40,259 nucleotides of DNA from an uncultured Oscillospiraceae bacterium (GTDB taxonomy: Bacteria; Bacillota; Clostridia; Oscillospirales; Oscillospiraceae): positions 1 to 40,259 of the forward strand of contig CANROF010000022.1 of NCBI GenBank assembly GCA_947632155.1, written 5' to 3'. The translations under genes and the position numbers were made by a program. Under the pieces are notes generated by a model. It was not told the origin of the DNA and made no database searches. It worked only from the letters and a program-made list of their open reading frames with translations. Below, in pieces: positions 9,042 to 16,066 of this stretch. How positions within the stretch are numbered: position 1 is the stretch's first letter; each line of letters starts with the position of its first letter.

Positions 9042-9359
9042 ATGATTATTTTCTTTGAAACGCTGCTGGGTATCTTCATCGTGGCCGCCACAGTGGGCCT
9101 TGTGTGCCTCGTGCGGGCGGCGCTGCCCGGGACGGCGGCGACGCCGGGGGTGGAGGCGGTGACGGTGGTGACGGCCCGCGGGGACGCCGCGGGGCTGGAG
9201 CAGGCCGTCCGGGGCCTCCGGTACGCCCCGGGGCGGCTCATCATCGCCGACGCCGGCATGAGCGCCGACGCCGCGAGGCGCGCGGAGCTTTTGGCGGAGC
9301 GCTTCGGCGCGGTGGTCATGGACGGGGACAAAATACGGTTAAAGATAGAGGAAAGCTGA
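9042..9359 (+). CDS. Small membrane-anchored protein of unknown function
   Basis: A 105-residue protein with one N-terminal transmembrane segment (about residues 3-24, starting MIIFFETLLGIFIVAATVG), followed by a small alpha/beta region. ATG 9042 is preferred over an upstream TTG at 9003 because a G-rich ribosome binding site (GGGGGTGGG) lies just before it and the membrane segment then sits at the N terminus. The soluble part (VTVVTARGDAAGLEQAVRGL, then LIIADAGMSADAARRAELLA) is reminiscent of the start of a GT-A glycosyltransferase fold, but is far too short to be an enzyme. That resemblance is my reading and is weak. Its TGA overlaps the recD2 ATG by one base, so it belongs to the radC-uvrB-recD2-comF operon. 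Confidence 0.75.
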   Translation: MIIFFETLLGIFIVAATVGLVCLVRAALPGTAATPGVEAVTVVTARGDAAGLEQAVRGLRYAPGRLIIADAGMSADAARRAELLAERFGAVVMDGDKIRLKIEES

Positions 9360-11608
9360 TGGAAGAGAATTCTCTTACGGTGCTCGAGGGCACGGTGCGG
9401 GCGGTCATATTTCAAAATCCCGAAAACGGCTATACCGTCCTCCGGCTCACCGTGGGGGACGAGACGGTGACCTGCGTGGGGACCCTCCCCGGCGTGGCGG
9501 CGGGGGAGGGGCTGCGGCTCTACGGGGCCTGGACCTCCCATGCCAGCTACGGCCAGCAGTTCAAGGCCGAGCACGCGGAGCGCAGCCTCCCGGTGGGGAG
9601 CGCCGCCATCTACGACTACCTGGCCTCCGGGGCCATCCGGGGGATAGGGGCCAGGACCGCGCGGCTCATCGTCTCGGAATTCGGCGCGCAGACCCTGGAC
9701 GTCATCGAAAACTCCCCGGAGGAGCTTGTAAAAATAAAGGGCATCACCCAGAAAAAGGCGGAGGCCATGTCCCGGAGCTTCCGGGAGCAGACGGGCCTTC
9801 GGCGGCTCATGGAATTTTTGGTTGACAACGGGGTGAAGCCCGTCTCCGCCGCGCGGCTCTACCGGGTCTACGGCGAGGAGGCGGAGGCGGAGCTCACCCG
9901 CAATCCCTACATACTGGCCGACGAGTACTTCGGCCTCGATTTCTTCACAGCCGACGCCTTCGCAGTGAAGCTGGGCTTCGCCCCGGACGCCCGGGAGCGG
10001 GTGGGGGCGGCCGTCGCCTTCGAGCTTCGCCACAACGAGGGCAACGGCCACGTCTTTTTGCCGGCGGACAAGCTCACCGCCGCCACGGCGCAGCTCATCG
10101 AGGTGAGCCCGGAGACGGTGGAGGGCGTCATGGCCGCCATGACGGACTCCGGGGAGCTGGTGCGTGAGCGGGTGGCCGGGGTGGAGGCCGTGTATCTGCC
10201 GGATATGTACGAGGCGGAGACGGAGGTGGCCTCGCGCCTGGCCGCCCTGGCGTCCCGGAGGGCCGACAAGGTCCCGGGGCTGGATATCCTCATGCAGCGG
10301 GCCCAGTACGGCTGCGGCATCACCTTCGCGCAGAAGCAGCGGATGGCGCTGGAGCTGGCCGCCTCCTCCCACGTCTGCGTCCTCACCGGGGGACCGGGCA
10401 CGGGGAAGACCACCACCGTCCGGGGGATACTGGGGCTCTATGACGAGATGGGGCTCAGGACCCTCCTCACCGCCCCCACGGGCAGGGCCGCCAAGCGCCT
10501 GACGGAGCTCACCGGAAGGGAGGCCCAGACGGTCCACCGTCTTTTGGGCGCCGGCGCCCCGGAGGCGGGGGAGGCCATGCGGGAGTTTCAAAAGTGCGCC
10601 GAGGACCAGCTTGAGTGTGACGCCGTCATATTGGACGAGACAAGCATGGTGGACATCAAGCTCATGGCGGCGCTTTTGGACGCCATGCCCGCCGGGTGCC
10701 GCCTCGTGATGGTGGGGGACGCCGACCAGCTCCCCTCCGTGGGGCCGGGGAACGTCTTTGGGGACGTGATCCGCAGCGGAGTCGTGCCCGTCATAGCCCT
10801 CACGGACATCTTCCGGCAGGCCCGGGAGAGCGCCATCGTGAAAAACGCCCACTGCATCAACCGCGGCGAGGTCCCCAGCCTCAAAAACGCCGGGGGCGAC
10901 TTCTTCTTCCTGCGCCGCCCGGACCCGGAGGGCGTCACGAGGACGGTGACGGAGCTCATCTCCTCCCGCCTTCCCAAAAATATGGGCATTGACCCCAGGG
11001 ACATCCAGGTCCTCTCCCCCTCCCGCAAATACGCCGGGGGGACCCGGGAACTCAACGAGGCCATCCAGCGGGAGCTGAACCCGCCCTCCCCGGACAAAAA
11101 GGAAAAGACCGTGGGCGGCGTCACCTTCCGTGTGGGGGACCGGGTGATGCAGACGAGAAATAACTACGACATCCTATGGGTCAAGGGCGACAGCGCCCAG
11201 AAGACCGATGACGATACAGCCCCCACAAAAGCCGAAACGGGAACCGGCATCTTCAACGGCGACGTGGGCTACATCGAGGACATGGACGAGGGCACGGGGG
11301 CGGCGCGGATACGCTTTGACGACCGGCTCGTCACCTGCCCCTTTGAGGAGATGACGGAGCTGGAGCTGGCCTACGCCGTCACCGTCCACAAGGCCCAGGG
11401 CAGCGAATACAGGGCCGTCATTCTGGCCCTGCCCAAGTGCCCGCCGGGGCTCATTTCGCGAAGCGTCCTCTACACCGCCGTCACCCGGGCCCGGGAGCTG
11501 CTCATCGTCACCGGCGGGGCGGAGATATTCGCCGCCATGGTGGCCAACGACAAGCGCCAGCGGCGCTACTCGGGCCTCCGGGCCCGGCTCGCCGGGGAGG
11601 TCACGTGA
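9359..11608 (+). CDS. recD2: RecD2-type ATP-dependent 5'-3' DNA helicase
   Basis: RecD2 is a superfamily 1B helicase found without RecB and RecC, implicated in replication fork and mismatch or recombination repair. The 749-residue protein has the RecD2 architecture: an N-terminal OB-like region (VIFQNPENGYTVLRL), tandem helix-hairpin-helix region (RGIGARTARLIVSEFG, KIKGITQKKAEAMS), then the helicase core. Seen: Walker A TGGPGTGKTTT (K350), Walker B with DETSMVD, motif III VGDADQLPSVGPGNVF, the SH3-like insertion, and motifs V/VI VHKAQGSEY and YTAVTRARE. ATG 9359 overlaps the preceding stop by one base and is preceded by GAGG; an in-frame upstream start would run through the previous gene. The stop overlaps comF by one base. 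Confidence 0.96.
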   Translation: MEENSLTVLEGTVRAVIFQNPENGYTVLRLTVGDETVTCVGTLPGVAAGEGLRLYGAWTSHASYGQQFKAEHAERSLPVGSAAIYDYLASGAIRGIGARTARLIVSEFGAQTLDVIENSPEELVKIKGITQKKAEAMSRSFREQTGLRRLMEFLVDNGVKPVSAARLYRVYGEEAEAELTRNPYILADEYFGLDFFTADAFAVKLGFAPDARERVGAAVAFELRHNEGNGHVFLPADKLTAATAQLIEVSPETVEGVMAAMTDSGELVRERVAGVEAVYLPDMYEAETEVASRLAALASRRADKVPGLDILMQRAQYGCGITFAQKQRMALELAASSHVCVLTGGPGTGKTTTVRGILGLYDEMGLRTLLTAPTGRAAKRLTELTGREAQTVHRLLGAGAPEAGEAMREFQKCAEDQLECDAVILDETSMVDIKLMAALLDAMPAGCRLVMVGDADQLPSVGPGNVFGDVIRSGVVPVIALTDIFRQARESAIVKNAHCINRGEVPSLKNAGGDFFFLRRPDPEGVTRTVTELISSRLPKNMGIDPRDIQVLSPSRKYAGGTRELNEAIQRELNPPSPDKKEKTVGGVTFRVGDRVMQTRNNYDILWVKGDSAQKTDDDTAPTKAETGTGIFNGDVGYIEDMDEGTGAARIRFDDRLVTCPFEEMTELELAYAVTVHKAQGSEYRAVILALPKCPPGLISRSVLYTAVTRARELLIVTGGAEIFAAMVANDKRQRRYSGLRARLAGEVT

Positions 11609-12264
11609 TGGGCCTTTGGGAGAATGTAAAAAGGCTCCTCTTCCCGCCCCGGTGCGTCTTCTGCCGGAGGGTCCTGGAGGCCGGTTCTGTCTGCGGGGAG
11701 TGCGCGGCCTCCCTCCCCCGGTGCGGGGAGGTGAAGTCCGGCGGGGAGTTTTTCTCAAAGTGCGCCGCCCCCCTATATTACACCGGCGACGTGCGGAGCG
11801 CCCTTTTGCGCTACAAATTCCACGGCAGGACCTCCTGCGCGCCGGCCTTCGCCGCGCTGATGGCCCAGTGCGTGCGGGAGCACATGGACGGGATGTACGA
11901 CCTTGCGGCCTGGGTGCCCGTCAGCGCCAAAAGGCTCCGGGCCCGGGGCTACGACCAGTCAAGGCTCCTGGCGGAGCGGACGGCGGAGGAATTGGGCGTC
12001 CCGGCGGAGGCTCTTTTGCGCAAGACCCGCCACACGAAGGCAAACTCGGGCCTCAGGGGCCGGGAGGCCCGGGCCGCCAACATCCTGGGGGCCTACGAGG
12101 TCCCGGAGCCGGAAAAATGCCGGGGCCGCCGGGTGCTGCTCATCGACGACATCTACACCACCGGCGCCACCATGTCGGAGTGCTCCCGGATGCTTTTGAT
12201 GGCCGGGGCCGAGGATGTGGTATGCGTAACAGCGGCCGCCGCGAGGCTGGCTCGAAAGCCCTGA
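11608..12264 (+). CDS. comF: ComF-family phosphoribosyltransferase-like competence protein
   Basis: ComF-family proteins combine a zinc finger with a type I phosphoribosyltransferase fold and are needed for DNA uptake in naturally competent bacteria; the molecular role is not settled. The 218-residue protein has the finger C16-x2-C19 ... C29-x2-C32, the conserved RGYDQSRLLAE, and the PRPP-binding loop LLIDDIYTTGATMSEC (177-192). GGGGAGG at 11594-11600 precedes ATG 11608, which overlaps the recD2 TGA by one base. The stop codon lies within the first hairpin of a structured repeat (12252-12430), so the last residues (about LARKP) and the TGA are shared with that element. The C terminus may therefore have been set by insertion of the repeat. 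Confidence 0.92.
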   Translation: MGLWENVKRLLFPPRCVFCRRVLEAGSVCGECAASLPRCGEVKSGGEFFSKCAAPLYYTGDVRSALLRYKFHGRTSCAPAFAALMAQCVREHMDGMYDLAAWVPVSAKRLRARGYDQSRLLAERTAEELGVPAEALLRKTRHTKANSGLRGREARAANILGAYEVPEPEKCRGRRVLLIDDIYTTGATMSECSRMLLMAGAEDVVCVTAAAARLARKP

Positions 12265-12430
12265 AGGGCTTTCGATGCCAAGGGGACGCGTGCGGACAAA
12301 AATTCTGAATTTTGCGAAATTCAGAATTTTTGTCCTGCTGTCACGCTGCGCGCGCCGCCGCAGGCGGCAACTTGCGTGACAAAAGGGATTTTTCGCGAGG
12401 CGAAGCCCCGCGAAAAATATTGGATTTGAG
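12252..12430 (+). repeat. Four-hairpin structured element, copy A
   Basis: About 179 bases that match 14192-14373 in design. Hairpin 1: 10-bp stem, 12252-12261 with 12266-12275, loop TGAA. Hairpin 2: 19-bp perfect stem, 12294-12312 with 12317-12335, loop TGCG. Hairpin 3: outer stem GTCACGC/GCGTGAC (12340-12346 with 12374-12380) and inner GCCGCC/GGCGGC (12354-12359 with 12363-12368). Hairpin 4: 12388-12397 with 12409-12418, extended by GGC/GCC around a GAA loop with one A/C mismatch. Linkers shared with copy B include AAGGGGA, CGTGCGG, CCTGCTGTC and CAAAAGGGATTTTT, and both end TATTGRATTTGAG. It lies between comF, whose stop codon it contains, and the mreB promoter. Function unknown: a structured RNA or a mobile palindromic repeat. 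Confidence 0.85.
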
Positions 12431-12450
12431 AGCTTAGCGGGCGCAGATAA

Positions 12451-12481
12451 TTGGAAAAAATAACCGCTTTTCGGGTATACT
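12451..12481 (+). promoter_or_regulatory. Possible promoter of the mreB-like gene
   Basis: A good -10, TATACT (12476-12481), lies 30 bases before the ATG. The only -35-like sequence is TTGGAA (12451-12456) with a long 19-base spacer, so the -35 assignment is weak. It sits immediately downstream of structured element copy A. Confidence 0.45.
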
Positions 12482-12511
12482 TATAGAGAAAACGTATTTG
12501 GAGGGATATGT

Positions 12512-13537
12512 ATGATTTTCGGACGGGACATTGGCATCGACCTGGGCACCGCCACGGTGGCGGTGTCGGTCCGCGGCAAGGGAGTGATCTCCCGGGAGCC
12601 GTCGGTGGTGGCCATGGACAAGAATACGGGGAGGCTGTTGAAGATCGGCGCCGCCGCCGAGCGTATGCTGGGGCGCACGCCGGGGAACATCGTGGCCATC
12701 CACCCCCTCCAGGGCGGGGTCATCTCCGATTTTGACATGACGGAGCGGATGATACGGGAGCTTCTGCGGAAGGTCACGTCCTTCAGCCTCCTGAAGCCCC
12801 GGGTGGTGATCTCCGTCCCCTCCGGCATCACGGAGGTGGAGGAGCGGGCGGTCATCGACGCCGGGATACGCGCCGGGGCCAGAAAGGTGTACCTGGTGGA
12901 ATCCCCCGTGGCGGCGGCGCTGGGCGCGGGGGTGGACATCTCCAAGGCCGAGGGCAACATGGTGGTTGACGTGGGCGCCGGCACCACGGACATAGCCGTC
13001 ATCTCCCTGTCCGGCGTCGTGCAGTCGGTGTCCATCAAGACCGCCGGGGACGCCTTTGACGAGGCGATCATCAAATATATCCGGAAAAAGCACAACCTCC
13101 TGATCGGAAAATCCACCGCGGAGGACCTGAAAAAGTCCGTCGGCTGCGTCTTCCCCAAGCCCGACGAGATGAGTGTGGAGGTGAAGGGCCGCTGCCTCAT
13201 GACGGGCCTCCCCCGCATGGTGTCCATCAGCTCCCCGGAGATGATCGAGGCCTTCGACGAGGTGTCGGAGGAGATCGTGGAGGCCATCCACAACGTCCTG
13301 GAGAACACCCCGCCGGAGCTGGTGGCGGACATCTCCGAAAACGGCATCGTGGTCACCGGCGGCGGGGCCCTCATCTGGGGCTTCGACCGGCTCATCGAGA
13401 GCTCCACCAGCATCCAGACGCGCATCGCCGACGACTGCGACATGTGCGTGGTCTACGGGCTGGGGAAGTCCCTGGACCTCATCGGGCAGATGCAGGAGGG
13501 GCCCCTGAACCTCTCCCGCCGCAGGCAGCTCCGATGA
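12512..13537 (+). CDS. mreB: MreB/Mbl-family bacterial actin homologue
   Basis: MreB-type proteins form membrane-associated filaments that guide peptidoglycan synthesis in rod-shaped cells. The 341-residue protein has the normal length and actin-fold motifs: phosphate 1 IGIDLGTATVAV (7-18, D10), REPSVVAMD, then VSVPSGITEVEERAVIDA, the phosphate 2 region VVDVGAGTTDIAVIS, and the adenosine motif VVTGGGALIWGFD. GGAGGG precedes ATG 12512. It stands apart from mreC and mreD, so it may be an Mbl or MreBH paralogue rather than the main MreB; the sequence alone does not settle this. The TGA overlaps the ATG of the next gene by four bases. The pair is bracketed by the two structured repeat copies. Confidence 0.92.
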   Translation: MIFGRDIGIDLGTATVAVSVRGKGVISREPSVVAMDKNTGRLLKIGAAAERMLGRTPGNIVAIHPLQGGVISDFDMTERMIRELLRKVTSFSLLKPRVVISVPSGITEVEERAVIDAGIRAGARKVYLVESPVAAALGAGVDISKAEGNMVVDVGAGTTDIAVISLSGVVQSVSIKTAGDAFDEAIIKYIRKKHNLLIGKSTAEDLKKSVGCVFPKPDEMSVEVKGRCLMTGLPRMVSISSPEMIEAFDEVSEEIVEAIHNVLENTPPELVADISENGIVVTGGGALIWGFDRLIESSTSIQTRIADDCDMCVVYGLGKSLDLIGQMQEGPLNLSRRRQLR

Positions 13538-14163
13538 CGGCGCTGATTTGGGACCTGGACGGGACGCTGCTGGACTCCTACGGCATCATCGTGGACAGCG
13601 TCCTGGCCGTGGCGGCGGAGCGGGGCGTCCGCCTCGACCGGGCGGGGACGCACAGGGAGCTCATCGCCGGCTCCGTCAAGGACTTTCTGGCCTCCCGCTT
13701 TCCTGGCGCGCCGGAGCTGTGGGACCGCTACCGGGCCGTCAGCGCCGCCCGGGACGGCGAGATAACGCTTATGCCCGGGGCCGCCGGGACGCTGAGGGCC
13801 CTCAAGGAGGCGGGCGTCAGGAGCTTCGTCTACACACACAAGGGCGCCGCGGCGCCGGAGGTCCTCCGGCGGCTGGGGGTGCTGGAGTATTTCGACTGTG
13901 TGCTCACCGCCGAGGCCGGCCTTCCCCGAAAGCCCGCCCCGGATGGCATCGAGTGGCTGGTCCGGCGTTACGGACTGGACAAAAGCCGGACCTTTTACAT
14001 CGGCGACCGCCCCATCGACGCCAAGTGCGCCGAGAACGCCGGGGTGGGGTGCATCCTCTACAAGCCCGCCGGCAGCCCCGCCGAGCCAACCGGAACGGAG
14101 CTCATCACCGTCCCCGACCTCCGGAACCTGCCAGGGGAGATGGAAAGCCTGATAAGCAATTAA
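13534..14163 (+). CDS. HAD-superfamily hydrolase, phosphoglycolate/pyrophosphatase (Gph/PpaX)-like
   Basis: A 209-residue HAD phosphatase of subfamily IA. Motif I is WDLDGTLLDS with nucleophile D7 and acid D9. A helical cap follows (about 15-80). Motif II is the threonine in SFVYTHKG, motif III the lysine in RKPAPDGIEWLV, and motif IV YIGDRPIDAKCAENAG. Known relatives hydrolyse phosphoglycolate, pyrophosphate or other small phosphates; the substrate here cannot be told. ATG 13534 overlaps the mreB stop by four bases (ATGA), so it is translationally coupled to mreB. A terminator hairpin starts right after its TAA. A link between the HAD enzyme and cell-shape control is not evident from the sequence. 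Confidence 0.88.
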   Translation: MTALIWDLDGTLLDSYGIIVDSVLAVAAERGVRLDRAGTHRELIAGSVKDFLASRFPGAPELWDRYRAVSAARDGEITLMPGAAGTLRALKEAGVRSFVYTHKGAAAPEVLRRLGVLEYFDCVLTAEAGLPRKPAPDGIEWLVRRYGLDKSRTFYIGDRPIDAKCAENAGVGCILYKPAGSPAEPTGTELITVPDLRNLPGEMESLISN

Positions 14164-14164
14164 A

Positions 14165-14186
14165 AAACGCCCCTGTGGGGGCGTTT
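14165..14186 (+). terminator. Terminator-like hairpin after the HAD gene
   Basis: A 9-bp stem AAACGCCCC/GGGGCGTTT with a TGTG loop begins two bases after the stop. Only three T residues follow, so efficiency is uncertain. A near copy with a longer T tract lies at 14390-14415. Confidence 0.6.
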
Positions 14187-14191
14187 CAGCC

Positions 14192-14373
14192 TGTCGGAAA
14201 AGCCCTGACGGGCTTTTCCGACAAGGGGAACGTGCGGGAAATTTACGCTGAATTTTGCGAAATTCAGCGTAAACTTCCCTGCTGTCGCCCTGCGCGCCGC
14301 CGTAGGCGGCACTTGGGCGACAAAAGGGATTTTTTCCAAGGCACATGTCCTTGGAAAAAATATTGAATTTGAG
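14192..14373 (+). repeat. Four-hairpin structured element, copy B
   Basis: Same design and orientation as 12252-12430. Hairpin 1: 14-bp perfect stem, 14192-14205 with 14210-14223, loop TGAC. Hairpin 2: 20-bp stem with one A/C mismatch, 14236-14255 with 14260-14279, loop TGCG, identical to copy A. Hairpin 3: outer GTCGCCC/GGGCGAC (14284-14290 with 14315-14321), inner GCCGCC/GGCGGC. Hairpin 4: 13-bp perfect stem, 14329-14341 with 14349-14361, loop CACATGT. Outer stems of hairpins 1, 3 and 4 differ from copy A yet still pair. The copy lies inside 18-bp imperfect inverted repeats (14178-14195 with 14381-14398, 16 of 18 matching), a possible sign of mobility. Confidence 0.85.
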
Positions 14374-14389
14374 TTTTTTTGACAACCTG

Positions 14390-14415
14390 AAACGCCCCTG
14401 TGGGGGCGCTTTTTT
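14390..14415 (+). terminator. Second terminator-like hairpin, near copy of 14165-14186
   Basis: The stem CGCCCC/GGGGCG with loop TGTG (14393-14408) is followed by six T residues (14410-14415). It repeats the hairpin directly after the HAD gene on the other side of structured element copy B, as if the element had been inserted into, or had duplicated, a terminator. Confidence 0.55.
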
Positions 14416-14429
14416 CGTGAAAAGACCAA

Positions 14430-14850
14430 TAATTCCTCATCGGCCCCTACATGTGCGTTTCCAATTATACACAAACCCCACCAAAACCGCCGTAGGGGTC
14501 GCCGTCCCCGGCGACCCGGCCCTTCGATATACTCTCATTTCCGACGAACGCACAAACCATAATCTCGCTGTAGGGGCCGATGACCACATCGGCCCGTGTT
14601 GCGATATGCGCCATGCTGCCGCACAACGTGAAACCCTCGTCTCTGTTGTAGGGGTCGCCGTCCACAGCAACCCCTACGGCGTAGTTGAGGGGTGGGCGTT
14701 TTACGGAAAGTGTTCAAATATCGGGAGAATGGGCCGATGTGGTCATCGGCCCCTACGGCGATTCGATAGGTTTTCGCGTTGATTTTGGGCCGTTTTAAAA
14801 CGGGGGACGGGTCGCCGAGACGGCGGCCCCTACAGCGTTGTGTGAAAGCG
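14430..14850. repeat. Cluster of TGTAGGGG palindromic intergenic repeats
   Basis: Five or six units or half-units lie in both orientations, at about 14440, 14491-14523, 14569-14600, 14645-14680, 14730-14756 and 14806-14832. A unit is a G-rich head (TGTAGGGG or its complement) plus a hairpin whose arms vary but pair: GGGTCGCCG/CGGCGACCC in one, GGGCCGATG/CATCGGCCC in another. The same two arm types recur at 34990-35090. Spacers share CCGRCRAACG. An open frame through the cluster is only translated repeat, so the region is treated as non-coding. Confidence 0.75.
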
Positions 14851-14874
14851 CCGCGATAGCCGCGGGGCGGGGGG

Positions 14875-15882
14875 TTATATGCCTGCCGGGGCTGCGCTGG
14901 GGCGGAGCTCGGTTTCGATTTTTTCTCCGGCGAAGAATTTTCGGAGGTTTTCTACCGTCGTCTCCGCGATGGCCCGCAGGGCCTCCCGGGTCAGGAACGC
15001 CTGATGTCCGGTGACAAGGACGTTGGGCTGGCTGAGAAGCAGGTTGAGGGTGTCGTCCCGCATGACCTTGGAGCTGACGTCCTCGTAAAAGACGTCGGCC
15101 TCCTCCTCGTAGACGTCCAGGCCCGCGGCGCCCACCTTGCCGGACTTTACGTTGTCCAAAAGGGCCTCGGAGTCGATGAGCGCGCCGCGGGAGGTGTTGA
15201 TGAGGATGACGCCGGGGCGCATGGCGTGGAAGGAGGCGCGGCTGAGCATGTGGTATGTCTGGGGCGTCAGGGGACAGTGGAGGGAAATGACGTCGGAGCG
15301 GCGGATGAGCTCGTCCAGGCGCACGTACTGAAGCCCCGCGCCCCACTGGGGAGCCGGGTCGCAGGCCAGGACGCGGGCGCCGAAGCCCCGCATGATCTGG
15401 GCAAATCTTATCCCCACCTTGCCCGTGCCCACGACGCCCACGGTCTTGCCCTCCAGGTCCGTGCCTACTAAGCCCTCCAGGCTGAAATTGCGCTCCCGCG
15501 TGCGGGTGAAGGCCCGGTGGGTCCGGCGCGTCAGGGTCAGCAGCAGCGCCGCGGCGTGCTCGGCCACGGAGGCGGGGGAGTAGGCCGGGACGCGAAAGAC
15601 CCGGACGCCGTACCGCTCCGCGGCGGCCAGGTCCACGTTGTTGTACCCCGCGCACCGGAGCGCCGCGCATCGGACGCCCAGCTTTGCAAGGAGGGAGAGC
15701 GTCTCCGCACCCAGATCGTCGCTGACAAAGGCGCACACCCCGGCGCACCCCCCGGCCAGCACCGCCGTCTGGGCGTTGAGCCGGTTTTCAAGGTAGACGA
15801 GCTCCAGCCCCGCCCTGGGGGCCAGGGCGTCAAAATAAGTCCTGTCGTAGCTTCTGGCGTCAAAAAACGCGATTTTTTCCAT
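14875..15882 (-). CDS. ldhA: D-lactate dehydrogenase / D-isomer 2-hydroxyacid dehydrogenase
   Basis: This NAD-dependent enzyme of the D-2-hydroxyacid dehydrogenase family probably reduces pyruvate to D-lactate in fermentation. The protein has 335 residues, close to E. coli LdhA. Seen: RCAGYNNVDL (76-85), the nucleotide-binding VGTGKVG (151-157), catalytic R232 in NTSRGALID, E261 in DVYEEEAD, and H293 in TGHQAFLT; the spacing between these three matches D-LDH. DVYEEEADVFYED also resembles LdhA more than other members. Reading leftward, a GGAGGG site precedes the ATG at 15882. It stands alone, divergent from glyS. A different 2-hydroxyacid substrate remains possible. Confidence 0.88.
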   Translation of the reverse strand: MEKIAFFDARSYDRTYFDALAPRAGLELVYLENRLNAQTAVLAGGCAGVCAFVSDDLGAETLSLLAKLGVRCAALRCAGYNNVDLAAAERYGVRVFRVPAYSPASVAEHAAALLLTLTRRTHRAFTRTRERNFSLEGLVGTDLEGKTVGVVGTGKVGIRFAQIMRGFGARVLACDPAPQWGAGLQYVRLDELIRRSDVISLHCPLTPQTYHMLSRASFHAMRPGVILINTSRGALIDSEALLDNVKSGKVGAAGLDVYEEEADVFYEDVSSKVMRDDTLNLLLSQPNVLVTGHQAFLTREALRAIAETTVENLRKFFAGEKIETELRPSAAPAGI

Positions 15883-15919
15883 TTTCCTTACCCTCCGGAG
15901 TCTCCGATTTTTCCAAAAT

Positions 15920-15947
15920 AGTATATCCTGCCGAAATGATTATCATA
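15920..15947 (-). promoter_or_regulatory. Weak candidate promoter of ldhA with adjacent dyad
   Basis: On the minus strand a -10 TATACT (complement of 15920-15925) lies 38 bases before the start codon. No good -35 is found at 16-18 bases; a small dyad ATGAT-T-ATCAT (15937-15947) occupies that position and could bind a regulator. Confidence 0.35.
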
Positions 15948-15975
15948 CGGGCGGATTTTTAGTTGAAAAATAATG

Positions 15976-16004
15976 TGGAAAATACGGAAAAAGTGGTATA
16001 TAAT
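15976..16004 (+). promoter_or_regulatory. Probable glyS promoter
   Basis: TGGAAA (15976-15981), 17 bases, then a consensus -10 TATAAT (15999-16004). It lies 62 bases before the glyS start. The leader is too short for a T-box, so glyS does not appear to be T-box controlled here. Confidence 0.6.
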
Positions 16005-16066
16005 ACTTCCCGGACGCCTTTGGGCGGAAATACGACGCGGCAGCCAGCCGCGGGAAGGAAGCTTTT

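Noticed and set aside
14345-14782. Open frame of 145 codons in the intergenic region
   Set aside because: It runs through the end of structured element B and several palindromic repeats; its sequence is translated repeat and it lacks a ribosome binding site.
14430-14850. Possible CRISPR array
   Set aside because: Units vary in orientation, arms and spacing; there is no constant direct repeat with regular spacers and no cas gene.
16005-16066. T-box control of glyS
   Set aside because: The leader is only about 60 bases and has no T-box sequence or terminator.
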